From Gammaproteobacteria bacterium (GTDB taxonomy: Bacteria > Pseudomonadota > Gammaproteobacteria > Pseudomonadales > Azotimanducaceae), in contig PBAA01000044.1 in assembly GCA_002715785.1 (NCBI GenBank), positions 1-23,705 of the forward strand: a stretch of DNA of 23,705 nucleotides, in the 5' to 3' direction. Positions within the stretch are counted from its first letter, which is position 1; each line of letters starts with the position of its first letter. This document shows positions 16,528 to 23,705 of the stretch, piece by piece. The notes beneath the pieces were generated by a model that was given only the letters and a program-made list of their open reading frames with translations, was not told where the DNA came from and did no database searches. The position numbers were made by a program, and so were the translations under genes.

Positions 16528-17645
16528 CAACCAAGATGTCCTGAAAGCACGTCAAGAAAAGCATCACCAACCAGTTCATCCCGCCATCCAGCAAACCAAT
16601 CGGGCAAATCTTGCAAAGCCTCATAATGACGAACGCATGCTTCCACGTCGCGCTTGCGTGCGAGCAGCTCAACGGCCATCCCCAATCGATTCGCAGTTTC
16701 TGAGGCAATTTCCCGCAATGTCTTGACGATTTTTCCATGGTGGGAGGAAAACGGTCGGACCACCGGTTCGGGTAATTGGGTTGCCGATTTTCCTTCGTCG
16801 AATGCCGTGAGGACCGCGTCGCCATGTTCTCGCAGGACTCCAGGCGGCAGGATTCCTTCAAGAATCCGCCCACTGACACGTTCGCTCTGGGCAAGCTTCA
16901 TCAAATGCGCGTCCCAAACCGTTTTTGAACGGGGTACGTCTCGGTCGCGCGCTTCATGCTCTCGCCATGTTACGAGGCTCCGCAAGACACTGAGTTGCTT
17001 CGGGTGAAGGCGCCAAGCACCTTTTAACGTACGGTAATACTCGTCCGGGGAAATGATCGGTTGATCCAACATCCGCGACATTTCCTGGGTAAACCAAGGG
17101 TAACGATCCTGTTCGTCAAGACGCGAGCGGATCATGCTCCATAGTTCCGGCAGGTATAAAACGTCGTCGACCGCGTATTCAAGTTGCGCGGCACTCAATG
17201 GTCGCTTTAGCCAATTCGACCGGGTTGATTGCTTGGCCAACTCAACGCCCAAGTAGCGTTCCACTAAACCGGCATAACTCAAGCTGAATTCCGGCTCAAG
17301 AAATGCGTGCGCGAGTTGCGTATCCACGAGGCCACGGGGACGGACTTCGAGATGGTGTTGAAGGACTTCAAGGTCTTCGGAACAGGCGTGCATAATCTTG
17401 GTGACCATCGGATCAAGCAACGTGGTTTGTAGGCTCGAATAGTCGAGCAAAGCCTGCGCATCGATGAGCGCTACTTCGGCTCCTTGGGCCAGCTGATACA
17501 GCGCGGGTATTGGGTAGAACGTGTTGACGCGTATGAATTCAGTATCGATCCCGAGCACATCGCAATTGACCCCCAGTACTGCATCGAGCGCCTTTTGGGT
17601 GTCGACCAGTTGTTCAGTCAATGCTGGTACGCCCACGTAACGCAT
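16527..17645 (-). CDS. rnd: Ribonuclease D
   Basis: 3'-to-5' exoribonuclease for tRNA 3' maturation, 372 residues (E. coli 375). The DEDDy active site is complete: Asp34 and Glu36 in GIDTEFIR, Asp91 in MHACSEDLEVL, Tyr157 and Asp161 in YAVDDVLYL. An HRDC domain follows (about 210-290, around the WRLHPKQLSVLRSLVTWREHEARDRD segment). The ATG at 17645 gives the normal N-terminus MRYVGVP; an open frame continues 49 codons upstream inside recR but is Arg/Ser-rich out-of-frame sequence. The gene overlaps recR by 32 bases. Confidence 0.93.
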   Translation of the reverse strand: MRYVGVPALTEQLVDTQKALDAVLGVNCDVLGIDTEFIRVNTFYPIPALYQLAQGAEVALIDAQALLDYSSLQTTLLDPMVTKIMHACSEDLEVLQHHLEVRPRGLVDTQLAHAFLEPEFSLSYAGLVERYLGVELAKQSTRSNWLKRPLSAAQLEYAVDDVLYLPELWSMIRSRLDEQDRYPWFTQEMSRMLDQPIISPDEYYRTLKGAWRLHPKQLSVLRSLVTWREHEARDRDVPRSKTVWDAHLMKLAQSERVSGRILEGILPPGVLREHGDAVLTAFDEGKSATQLPEPVVRPFSSHHGKIVKTLREIASETANRLGMAVELLARKRDVEACVRHYEALQDLPDWFAGWRDELVGDAFLDVLSGHLG

Positions 17646-18216
17646 GTGTGATCGTTCCGCCGTCGACGTACTCGAGTTCGCCTCCCACCGGCACACCGTG
17701 CGCGATGCGGGTAACAGACGCACCCGAGCCAGTGAGCGCCTCGCTAATGTAATGCGCAGTGGCTTCCCCCTCGACGGTAGGATTCGTCGCAAGGATCACT
17801 TCCCTTATGTCGGTTTCCAGCACGTGCTCCCGGAGCCTGTCGAGCCCGAGTTCAACTGGACCCACACCATCGATCGGCGACAAACGACCATGCAAGACGA
17901 AGTACTTACCGTCGTAACCCGCAGCCGACTCAATCGCGACCACATCGGACGGTGATTCGACGACGCACAGCACCGCGCCATCACGTTTCGCGTTGCTGCA
18001 TATGCCGCAGGACTCTGTTTCCGACAAGTTTCGACATACCCGACACTGACCGACATTTCGGACCGCATCGACGATCGCACCGGCTAGGGCACCAGCGCCC
18101 TCGCGATTTCGTTGTAATAGATGAAAGGCCATGCGTGTCGCCGTCTTAATGCCAATTCCAGGGAGCACCTGCAAGGCTTCAATCAGTCGATCGATCAGGG
18201 GGCTTATTCGACTCAA
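17614..18216 (-). CDS. recR: Recombination mediator protein RecR
   Basis: Part of the RecFOR pathway that loads RecA on gapped DNA. At 200 residues it has the usual length, with an N-terminal helix-hairpin-helix (LPGIGIKTATRMAFHLL), a four-cysteine zinc finger (CRVC...CGIC, about 57-72), a Toprim domain (VVESPSDVVAIE, LATNPTVEGEAT) and a C-terminal Walker-B-like end (IAHGVPVGGELEYVDGGTI). The start is TTG, overlapping the ybaB stop by four bases (18213-18216), so translation is likely coupled. dnaX-ybaB-recR is a widely conserved order. Confidence 0.96.
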   Translation of the reverse strand: MSRISPLIDRLIEALQVLPGIGIKTATRMAFHLLQRNREGAGALAGAIVDAVRNVGQCRVCRNLSETESCGICSNAKRDGAVLCVVESPSDVVAIESAAGYDGKYFVLHGRLSPIDGVGPVELGLDRLREHVLETDIREVILATNPTVEGEATAHYISEALTGSGASVTRIAHGVPVGGELEYVDGGTITHALRGRTSID

Positions 18217-18533
18217 AACGGTAGCTTGACACCTGGTGGAAGCCCAAGACCCTGTGCCATTTCCGACATCTTCTGTTTTTGGGTCGCCTCAACGCGCCGA
18301 ACCGCATCGTTAATCGCTGCAGCGATCAAATCTTCTAACATATCGCGGTCTTCACGTAGAAGACTCGGATCGATTTCTACAGCGTGCGCTTGGTAGCGTC
18401 CAGATAGAACTACCTTCACCATACCGCCACCGCTCTCACCCGTGACCTCCATTGCTCCCATCTTGTCTTGGGCTTCTTGCATCCGCGACTGCATTTCTTG
18501 CGCCTGCTTCATTAAATCGTTCATGTCTTTCAT
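18213..18533 (-). CDS. ybaB: YbaB/EbfC family nucleoid-associated protein
   Basis: Small DNA-binding dimer that bends DNA and associates with the nucleoid. The 106 residues show the coiled N-terminal MNDLMKQAQEMQSRMQEAQ, then MEVTGESGGGMVKVVLSGRY, EIDPSLLREDRDMLEDLIAAAINDA and an end GLGLPPGVKLPF, matching the family throughout. It starts 7 bases after the dnaX stop codon and overlaps recR. Confidence 0.96.
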   Translation of the reverse strand: MKDMNDLMKQAQEMQSRMQEAQDKMGAMEVTGESGGGMVKVVLSGRYQAHAVEIDPSLLREDRDMLEDLIAAAINDAVRRVEATQKQKMSEMAQGLGLPPGVKLPF

Positions 18534-18539
18534 AGAACC

Positions 18540-20150
18540 TCAGTCAGACCGCGGCTGTACCGCATCCAATCGACCATCAAATTCGCTCATCAAGGATTGT
18601 ACGTTTTCATCTTTGCGCAACGCGGATTCCGCCAGGTCGAGTCGTTCTTGCGCTAAACGCTGTTTCCGCACCGCGGGCGTTTCCTCAATGACCGTACCAG
18701 CGGTAACAACAACTTCGACGGATTTGCCGACGTGTTCCGAGAAAATTTCTTCTAAATGACCTTGCTGAGTATCGTTGTAGAGCGTGTCGTGGCTCTCATC
18801 CAACAGGAGCTCAACCCGTTCCTCGGTCAGAGTAACGAGATTACTGTGTTCTAGAATCATGGCGGTCACACCCGACGCAGGGATGTCCTCGATCCTCTCG
18901 TGCCATGGCGTACCGTTCAGCAATGCTTCGCCGCCCACTTTTGCCGCTGACCCCTTCTCGTTGGGATCGGTGGCTTTCGTTTTCCGTCGCTTTTTCGATG
19001 GCTTCTGCTCGACCGGCGCGTCTTCTTTCCTGCCTGCCGAGCCATTCCCAGCAGTCCCAGATGGCGTCATATCGACACTGTCATAGGCAGGCTCGAAGTC
19101 GAGCAGTCGAATCATAGTCATTTCAAACCCAACTTTGGGGTCCGGCGCGTACTGCATATCTCGCCCACCCATCAGACACGTCTGATATGCCAATTGGATC
19201 CACTGTGCCGAAAATCGATCCGTGTATTTGTCGAGATCGCCTTCCGGCTTCGTCTCCGTCGCGTGTGCCATCGCAAGCTCGTGAAAAGCCCGTTGGAGGT
19301 TAGCGAGCACGTCGGCCAAATCCGCCGAACGCGCAGCGAGTTCATTCGAACATTTGAACAACGCCACGCGATCTCCATCCGCAAACGCGTCGAGCAAACG
19401 GGCCACCTCATCTGAACGCACGGTACCCAACATTTCGGCGACTCGGTCCCCTTCCAACGATCCACCGCAATAAGACACGGCTTGGTCAGCGATGGACAAC
19501 GCGTCGCGAAGACTGCCATCCGCTGCTCGAGCAATCACATTAAGGGATACGTCGTCGGAATCGAACGACTCGCGAGTGAGTACGCTCCCAAGGTGTTCGG
19601 CAATCACATCCGGGAGAATGTTCTTCAAGTTAAATTGTAGGCACCTCGAAAGAACCGTCATCGGAACTTTTCCGGGGTCGGTTGTTGCTAACAAGAACTT
19701 TACGTGGGGTGGTGGCTCTTCAAGTGTCTTTAATAACGCGTTAAAACTCGAGGTCGAGAGCATGTGCACCTCATCGATGAGATAGACCTTGAAGCGCCCG
19801 CGAGTTGGTAAATACTGCACGTTATTGAGCAAGTCCCGCGTATCATCGACACCCGTACGCGACGCTGCGTCGACCTCGATCAGATCGATAAACCGCCCTT
19901 CGATAATCTCTGTACACGGTTCACATGCACCACACGGAGAAGATGAAACCCCTTGCTCGCAATTCAGACAATTAGCCAGAATCCGCGCAATGGTCGTTTT
20001 GCCCGTACCCCGCGTGCCAGTAAACAAGTACGCATGGTGTAGGCGGTCTTTGTCGAGCGCATTGACCAACGCGCGAACCGCGTGTTCCTGACCAACAACG
20101 TCATCGAACGAACGTGGCCGGTACTTTCGAGCAAGGACCTGATAGCTCAT
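18540..20150 (-). CDS. dnaX: DNA polymerase III subunit tau (clamp loader ATPase)
   Basis: AAA+ motor of the clamp loader that links the polymerase cores. From ATG 20150 (MSYQVLARKYRP, the conserved start) there are 536 residues; an in-frame ATG at 20156 would add two. Motifs are Walker A GTRGTGKT (45-52), zinc cysteines 64, 73, 76 and 79, Walker B LIDEVH (124-129) and the SRC motif (168-170). A charged Lys/Arg linker near 385-400 leads into domain V. The gene lacks a clear A-AAA-AAG frameshift site, the nearest being CGAAAAAGC around 18985, so a short gamma form is not supported. Tau here is shorter than in E. coli (643). Confidence 0.96.
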   Translation of the reverse strand: MSYQVLARKYRPRSFDDVVGQEHAVRALVNALDKDRLHHAYLFTGTRGTGKTTIARILANCLNCEQGVSSSPCGACEPCTEIIEGRFIDLIEVDAASRTGVDDTRDLLNNVQYLPTRGRFKVYLIDEVHMLSTSSFNALLKTLEEPPPHVKFLLATTDPGKVPMTVLSRCLQFNLKNILPDVIAEHLGSVLTRESFDSDDVSLNVIARAADGSLRDALSIADQAVSYCGGSLEGDRVAEMLGTVRSDEVARLLDAFADGDRVALFKCSNELAARSADLADVLANLQRAFHELAMAHATETKPEGDLDKYTDRFSAQWIQLAYQTCLMGGRDMQYAPDPKVGFEMTMIRLLDFEPAYDSVDMTPSGTAGNGSAGRKEDAPVEQKPSKKRRKTKATDPNEKGSAAKVGGEALLNGTPWHERIEDIPASGVTAMILEHSNLVTLTEERVELLLDESHDTLYNDTQQGHLEEIFSEHVGKSVEVVVTAGTVIEETPAVRKQRLAQERLDLAESALRKDENVQSLMSEFDGRLDAVQPRSD

Positions 20151-20195
20151 GATCATCCATTCTAAGTCAGATCATCACGAGTCAACACGGAACGA

Positions 20196-20888
20196 ATGAG
20201 TTTGTCTGCTGATTTCTCAATTATCGGCCATCGGGGTGCAGCCGGTATCGAATCCGAAAACACTTTGCGGGGGTTCAAGCGGGCACTGGATATGGAGGTG
20301 CATGCCGTCGAATTCGACGTCCATCGGGTCGACGGTGAGCTCGTTGTCATCCACGATGACACCGTCGATCGAACCACCAACGGTATAGGGACGCTATCGG
20401 ATTTTTCGTTCGAACAACTACGTCAGCTGGACGCTGGCGATGGGGAACGCATACCCACCCTCAAAGAGGTTTTGGATCTGATTCCACCCACGGTTGGGGT
20501 TAACGTCGAACTAAAGGGCGTCGGAACGGCAACCGCCACGGCAGAAGTGCTACGTCACTACAGCCATCGACAATTAGTATCGTCGTTCGACCACAAGGAA
20601 TTGCAGAACTTCGTGGCGATTGGTTCTGGTATCCCGGTCGCACCCTTATTCGGACGTTGGCGAGAAAATGGACTCGAGATAGCCCGCGCATTAGGCGCTC
20701 ATGCCATTAATGTCTCCGACCGTATCGCGAATCTGGAACGCGTCAACGATATCGTCGATGAGGGGTTCGCGTGTTACGTGTTCACCGTCAACGATGTCCA
20801 ACGGGCCAGCGATCTTAAAGACATGGGCGTGTCGGGCGTTTTTACGGACCGACCCGACCTATTCATTGAGTTTTCTCGGACCGACTGA
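20196..20888 (+). CDS. Glycerophosphodiester phosphodiesterase (UgpQ-like)
   Basis: TIM-barrel hydrolase releasing sn-glycerol 3-phosphate from phospholipid headgroup diesters. The 230 residues have IIGHRGAAGIESENT (His12, Arg13, Glu21), VEFDVHRVDGELVVIHDD (Glu39, Asp41, His53), DRTTNG and VNVELKG, the complete GDPD catalytic and metal set. It has no signal peptide and a size like cytoplasmic UgpQ. It is transcribed divergently from dnaX with a 45-base gap and stands alone, with no transporter beside it. Confidence 0.92.
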   Translation: MSLSADFSIIGHRGAAGIESENTLRGFKRALDMEVHAVEFDVHRVDGELVVIHDDTVDRTTNGIGTLSDFSFEQLRQLDAGDGERIPTLKEVLDLIPPTVGVNVELKGVGTATATAEVLRHYSHRQLVSSFDHKELQNFVAIGSGIPVAPLFGRWRENGLEIARALGAHAINVSDRIANLERVNDIVDEGFACYVFTVNDVQRASDLKDMGVSGVFTDRPDLFIEFSRTD

Positions 20889-20954
20889 CCGTCCCAGTGC
20901 GGGCAAAACCATTGCTCACCGCTATCGGCTTGCCTTATTGAGCTTCCGTAGAGA

Positions 20955-21470
20955 TCAGCCTGCCGGCGCGTGTTGAATCACCTCCGGAGGCGAACCCTCT
21001 GGTATGTCGTCCTCCGTGACCGCACGAAGAGCAACGCGATCATCACCGTCTGCAAACTCATGCGTGGTAACACAGAACTCGACCAAAATATCGTTGGGAT
21101 CGGTCACATAAATGGAATGACACCAACCATGATCGATCTCCGTCACTTCGTGACCGTATTCTAGTAACCGATCCCGTTTCGCATGCAGGTCGTCGACACT
21201 TTCAGCGCCAAAGGCAATGTGGTTCGACCAGGATGGCAACCCTAAGCCCCTTGAAATCGAGATCGACCGTTCGTCGTCAAGGCGCTCGTCGTGAAGTTCC
21301 CAAAAAGCCATTAACTCGCCGTTTCCAGTGTCGTAAAAGAAGTGCTTAGCCCAACTGCGTGGCATCGATTGCTTAATGACCTTCGCCAGACGAAAGCCCA
21401 TGGCTTCAGTGTAGAAGGCATGCGTTGCCTGCATATCCCTCGTGGTAATCGCTAGATGGTGAAATGACAT
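20955..21470 (-). CDS. VOC-fold (glyoxalase/type I extradiol dioxygenase-like) protein
   Basis: 171 residues with two beta-alpha-beta modules of the VOC fold. Likely metal ligands are His4/His5 (FHHLAI), His84 (SNHIAF) and Glu131 (ILVEFC), with YVTDPNDILVEF as the family's C-terminal block. The reaction cannot be deduced; glyoxalase, extradiol cleavage and resistance functions all use this fold. The acidic C-terminal tail (about 137-171) lies outside the fold. It is convergent with the phosphodiesterase gene. Confidence 0.82.
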   Translation of the reverse strand: MSFHHLAITTRDMQATHAFYTEAMGFRLAKVIKQSMPRSWAKHFFYDTGNGELMAFWELHDERLDDERSISISRGLGLPSWSNHIAFGAESVDDLHAKRDRLLEYGHEVTEIDHGWCHSIYVTDPNDILVEFCVTTHEFADGDDRVALRAVTEDDIPEGSPPEVIQHAPAG

Positions 21471-21586
21471 GGCGTGTTACCTGCTTAATGACTCGGGGAA
21501 AATGTATCACGGTCGCGTCCTACTATCGGTTCAGTAAAACGGCTACGATAACTGGCCATTCGGTGTCCGAGGATTGCCGAATCTAT

Positions 21587-21701
21587 GGTGACCCACGCCG
21601 GTCCCCTCGCGACGAGATGTTGTGAACCCCGTCAGGCCTGGAAGGGAGCAGCGGCAACAGCGGATTCGGGTGCCGGGGTGTGGCTGGTTGGGTCGCCACC
21701 C
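21587..21701 (+). ncRNA. ffs: 4.5S signal recognition particle RNA
   Basis: RNA of the bacterial SRP, which with Ffh targets membrane proteins. The apical domain shows GUCAGGCCUGGAAGGGAGCAGC (SRP tetraloop GGAA and the symmetric and asymmetric loops) followed by GUGCCGGGGUGUGGCUGG, as in E. coli. The ends pair as GGTGACCCA (21587-21595) with TGGGTCGCC (9 bp, one G-U), leaving a 3' ACCC. The length of 115 nt is close to E. coli's 114. No strong promoter is evident upstream. The gene lies next to tRNA-Ser and near dnaX. Confidence 0.93.
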
Positions 21702-21720
21702 ATATACTGTGTTCCCATCG

Positions 21721-21808
21721 GGAGAGGTGTCTGAGCGGTCGAAAGAGCACGCCTGGAAAGTGTGTATACGGCAACGTATCGAGAGTTCGAATCTCTCCGT
21801 CACCGCCA
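21721..21808 (+). tRNA. tRNA-Ser(GGA) with an imperfect acceptor stem
   Basis: 88 nt, like E. coli tRNA-Ser(GGA). The D arm TCT/AGA, anticodon arm CACGC-CTGGAAA-GTGTG (anticodon GGA), long variable arm TATACGGCAACGTAT and T arm GAGAG-TTCGAAT-CTCTC are intact, with discriminator G and encoded CCA. The acceptor strands GGAGAGG (21721-21727) and CGTCACC (21798-21804) pair at only five of seven positions: 3-70 is A-A and 6-67 is G-G. AT-rich foreign-looking DNA starts directly after the CCA. It may be a hybrid or inactivated copy left by an integration event; otherwise it is functional but unusually weak. Confidence 0.9.
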
Positions 21809-21974
21809 TTCCTACTCAAGCTATTAAAAATATATTCTAATAAAATTAGATTTTAAAAGTTTCTTGTTTCAATTTATGGAAAGGTTATCTTTTGGACGTA
21901 AGTTCTAGGGGCCTAAATTGACGTTTATAGTTTCAATATCTAGATTTATTTTAATTAATAAATTCGAAGAGTAT

Positions 21975-22079
21975 ATGTTAAAAATAAAGCTCACTCTAAG
22001 TTCAATTGTAAGATTGAGGAGAAATATGTATTGTTTTATTTTGAAATGGCGTAGAATATTCCATGGGTTGTCGCTCTAA
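21975..22079 (+). CDS. Possible 34-residue basic/hydrophobic peptide
   Basis: An ATG at 21975 opens 34 codons. An internal ATG at 22026 has a strong AGGAG (22017-22021) 4 bases upstream and would give the 17-residue form MYCFILKWRRIFHGLSL. The peptide is basic and hydrophobic but matches nothing I know. Very low certainty. Confidence 0.15.
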   Translation: MLKIKLTLSSIVRLRRNMYCFILKWRRIFHGLSL

Positions 22080-22094
22080 CTATTACAACACTAA

Positions 22095-22127
22095 TGCAAA
22101 AATTACAGCTTGTAATATTTCTTTGCA
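22095..22127. repeat. Nested hairpin in the island edge
   Basis: The outer arms TGCAAA (22095-22100) and TTTGCA (22122-22127) are exact reverse complements. Inside, TTACA (22103-22107)-GCT-TGTAA (22111-22115) forms a second stem. Another overlapping pair is TTACAA (22083-22088) and TTGTAA (22110-22115). It may be an RNA structure or protein-binding site. Confidence 0.35.
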
Positions 22128-22174
22128 AGAGGTGTCAGTGACTACCACTGTTGCAGATATGCGAGGTAACTAGC

Positions 22175-22273
22175 ATGAAGCAGAAAACTGTTTTAGTTAG
22201 CAAATATCGTCGTTATCGAAATGGTCAGTGGGAAGATGTTTGTCAACATCTACGCTCATTACCTAACAGATAA
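22175..22273 (+). CDS. Possible 32-residue basic small protein
   Basis: The ATG at 22175 has a good GAGGTAA Shine-Dalgarno (22163-22169). The peptide begins MKQKTVLVSKYRRYRNGQWE and ends HLRSLPNR. The pattern Y-x-R-x-R-N-G...V-x-x-H-x-R-S resembles small basic peptides or tails I associate with mobile elements, but I cannot name a family. It converges on the ATPase gene. Confidence 0.35.
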   Translation: MKQKTVLVSKYRRYRNGQWEDVCQHLRSLPNR

Positions 22274-22289
22274 TGAATAGTAACGAGCG
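22253..22289. terminator. Terminator-like inverted repeat between convergent island genes
   Basis: CGCTCATTAC (22253-22262) pairs with GTAACGAGCG (22280-22289) at nine of ten positions around a 17-base loop. It lies between the small ORF (+) and the ATPase gene (-), where a two-way transcription stop would be expected. There is no clear T-run. Confidence 0.35.
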
Positions 22290-22307
22290 ACAACTCAACC
22301 TTATAGA

Positions 22308-23705
22308 TTAATTAGCATTGTTAGGTGCCATCATTGTATTAAAATGCTCAATGAATCCTGTTTCGTGGAATATTTCTTTAAATTTATTGATGTAGCGTTC
22401 GGTATCAATAGTCCCTAAGTCCAAGTTTATTGAATCAGAATGAGAACCACGGTTGAAGTATCTCAACAATGGCTGAAATTCTTTGTCTAGTGAACCTACT
22501 TTGTTTAGTGCTTTGTTTAAATTATCTTTTTGATGAATAAAACCGAAATATCTTTCTAAAATATTTCTCATAGCGTTAGGTAACATTGATACGTGTAAAT
22601 TACCTTCAGAACAATCTTTGATCATTTGCCAATAATTTTGGTAATCATTTAATAATGTATGTCTATCCATCGGAATTATATTTGTATTTTCCGATTTTAT
22701 TATTCTGTATAAATTATAATCTTTTGGGTTATGTGCTTTGTTCGGGTTTTTAAGCATTAGCAGTTCGTGAAAGAAGTACAGGTTATGAGTAAGGATAAAT
22801 ATTTGTTTAAAATCTTTCTCTATAATTTCATTGTGAATTATTGACGCAATATCAAAAACATAGTTTTGTGACAAACTTGATATGGGGTCATCAATTACTA
22901 TTGTCCTGATAGAGCTAATTGCATTCTCTTCTTTTGAAGAGGCTCCACTGCATTTTTCTAAAAAGTATAAAAATGTTATTAGAGTTTTTTCACCCTCACT
23001 CAGAGATCTGAATATATTTGAACAATCATTATCTGAACGAGCAATATAATATAGAGCTGAACTTTCCTTAGAGGCCTTTAGTGAGAAGCCTGTAACTCCA
23101 AGAGATTGTAACCTGCGATTAATATTGATTACAGAAGTTGTAATATCTGTAGTTCTGCTTCTTAATTCAGATAGTTTAACTTCTTTCGACTTTTTTTCAG
23201 CTCTTTTATTTGTCAATTCGGTTCTTAAATTATCTAAACTAGTATTTATAGCTGCTTTAGATGAGTTATTTAATTCTATAGCAGACTGAAATTCATTTTT
23301 TAATATTTGCCAGAATCTAACTCGGATATTGGAGAGTAATTCGTCTCTCTTCTGTAACTTTTTATTAAAATCAGAAACTTCATTCTGGATAAGCTCAATT
23401 TGATCATTTACAGACTCAAGCTGCCCTTTAGAATCAATAAGACAAACTACTTCGCTTGGGTTTGCTAGTTTCTTCTTGATTAAATTAAGGTTAGTTTCAA
23501 GGATTGCTGTATAGCTAGCTATTTTATCAAATAAACTGTCGTGCTTTGCAATATGAGGCATAGAGAAAATAGGTTCACTCAACTCTTTTTTTAGATTATT
23601 TATTTCGTGTTGGTATGAATTGTAAAGAGCCTCTAGTTCGCTAATTTTATCTTCATAAACATTACTAAAAAAGCTTCTTATGTTTCTTTTAAGCTCATCA
23701 TTTAA
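22308..23705 (-). CDS. AAA_13-type SMC/ABC-like ATPase, RloC/PrrC-like, C-terminal part
   Basis: The frame is open to the window edge, so only the last 465 residues are visible; the N-terminus with Walker A lies outside. A TTG at 23580-23582 is internal, not the start. Visible are a coiled-coil region (visible residues about 20-210), the ABC signature LSEGEK (235-240), Walker B/D-loop VIDDPISSL (270-278) and the switch His in ILTHN (304-308). The C-terminal domain has R380-NIL-E384 and H422 in NRGSHSD. PrrC and RloC anticodon nucleases combine such an ATPase with a C-terminal Arg-Glu-His triad (R-x3-E...H), so a phage-defence tRNase is plausible. No zinc-hook CxxC is seen in the visible coil. 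It sits in AT-rich DNA beside tRNA-Ser, unlike the rest of the window. Confidence 0.8.
   Translation of the reverse strand, partial: LNDELKRNIRSFFSNVYEDKISELEALYNSYQHEINNLKKELSEPIFSMPHIAKHDSLFDKIASYTAILETNLNLIKKKLANPSEVVCLIDSKGQLESVNDQIELIQNEVSDFNKKLQKRDELLSNIRVRFWQILKNEFQSAIELNNSSKAAINTSLDNLRTELTNKRAEKKSKEVKLSELRSRTTDITTSVININRRLQSLGVTGFSLKASKESSALYYIARSDNDCSNIFRSLSEGEKTLITFLYFLEKCSGASSKEENAISSIRTIVIDDPISSLSQNYVFDIASIIHNEIIEKDFKQIFILTHNLYFFHELLMLKNPNKAHNPKDYNLYRIIKSENTNIIPMDRHTLLNDYQNYWQMIKDCSEGNLHVSMLPNAMRNILERYFGFIHQKDNLNKALNKVGSLDKEFQPLLRYFNRGSHSDSINLDLGTIDTERYINKFKEIFHETGFIEHFNTMMAPNNAN

Larger units (their letters stand above)
21809..22307. other. AT-rich island edge, no recognised gene
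   Basis: Base composition drops sharply from the tRNA-Ser end. I find no integrase or transposase, only tiny ORFs (21975-22079 and 22175-22273) and two structures: a nested hairpin at 22095-22127 and an inverted repeat at 22253-22289. It is consistent with the non-coding margin of a genomic island. Confidence 0.5.

Noticed and set aside
17646..17792. 49-codon N-terminal extension of rnd
   Set aside because: It reads recR sequence out of frame and is Arg/Ser-rich; known RNase D proteins begin at the position of ATG 17645.
18960..19010. Programmed -1 frameshift in dnaX to make the gamma subunit
   Set aside because: Only CGAAAAAGC is present in the Lys-rich linker, not A-AAA-AAG, and the -1 frame shows no prompt stop codon, so no short product is supported.
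21543..21840. ORFs of 70-90 codons over ffs and tRNA-Ser on both strands
   Set aside because: The sequence is fully explained by the 4.5S RNA and the tRNA.

Overview
The window looks like a chromosomal segment of a Gram-negative gammaproteobacterium, probably environmental or marine and not close to a model genus. The evidence is lpxC (lipid A), a TonB-dependent receptor, the order dnaX-ybaB-recR-rnd-ycgL-ycgN (ycgL and ycgN are essentially gammaproteobacterial), an E. coli-type HrpA, DusA, a bacterial 4.5S RNA and tRNA genes with encoded CCA. I cannot name the species.

Layout. Positions 1-347 hold no convincing gene. 363-2468 (+) is a TonB-dependent receptor of ZnuD type, with four His/Asp/Glu clusters, closed by a good intrinsic terminator at 2514-2536. 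A structured intergenic stretch and a 20-codon signal-peptide-only ORF follow. Next is a FAD aromatic-ring monooxygenase whose only sensible start is non-canonical (ATC or ATT). On the minus strand come tRNA-Ala(GGC) with a strong promoter, a secreted DUF6491-like protein coupled to gltX, gltX itself, and lpxC. Divergent from lpxC is dusA plus a TerB-like gene (+).

From 20150 down to 9450 a long, tightly packed minus-strand block runs dnaX-ybaB-recR-rnd-ycgL-ycgN-small membrane protein-MoxR ATPase-VWA protein-hrpA. Several genes overlap, and it combines replication, recombination repair, RNA processing and a MoxR/VWA chaperone-like pair. Upstream of dnaX lie a glycerophosphodiester phosphodiesterase (+), a VOC-fold protein (-), ffs (4.5S SRP RNA) and tRNA-Ser(GGA).

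Base composition changes abruptly right after the tRNA-Ser CCA end (21808). From there to the window edge the DNA is strongly AT-rich and holds tiny ORFs, hairpins and the 3' part of a large SMC/ABC-like AAA_13 ATPase related to RloC/PrrC anticodon nucleases. This looks like the edge of a genomic (defence) island in tRNA-Ser. The tRNA-Ser acceptor stem has two mismatches (A3-A70 and G6-G67), as if its 3' end had been exchanged at integration. That junction and the ATPase with an R-x3-E...H motif are the most interesting parts of the window.
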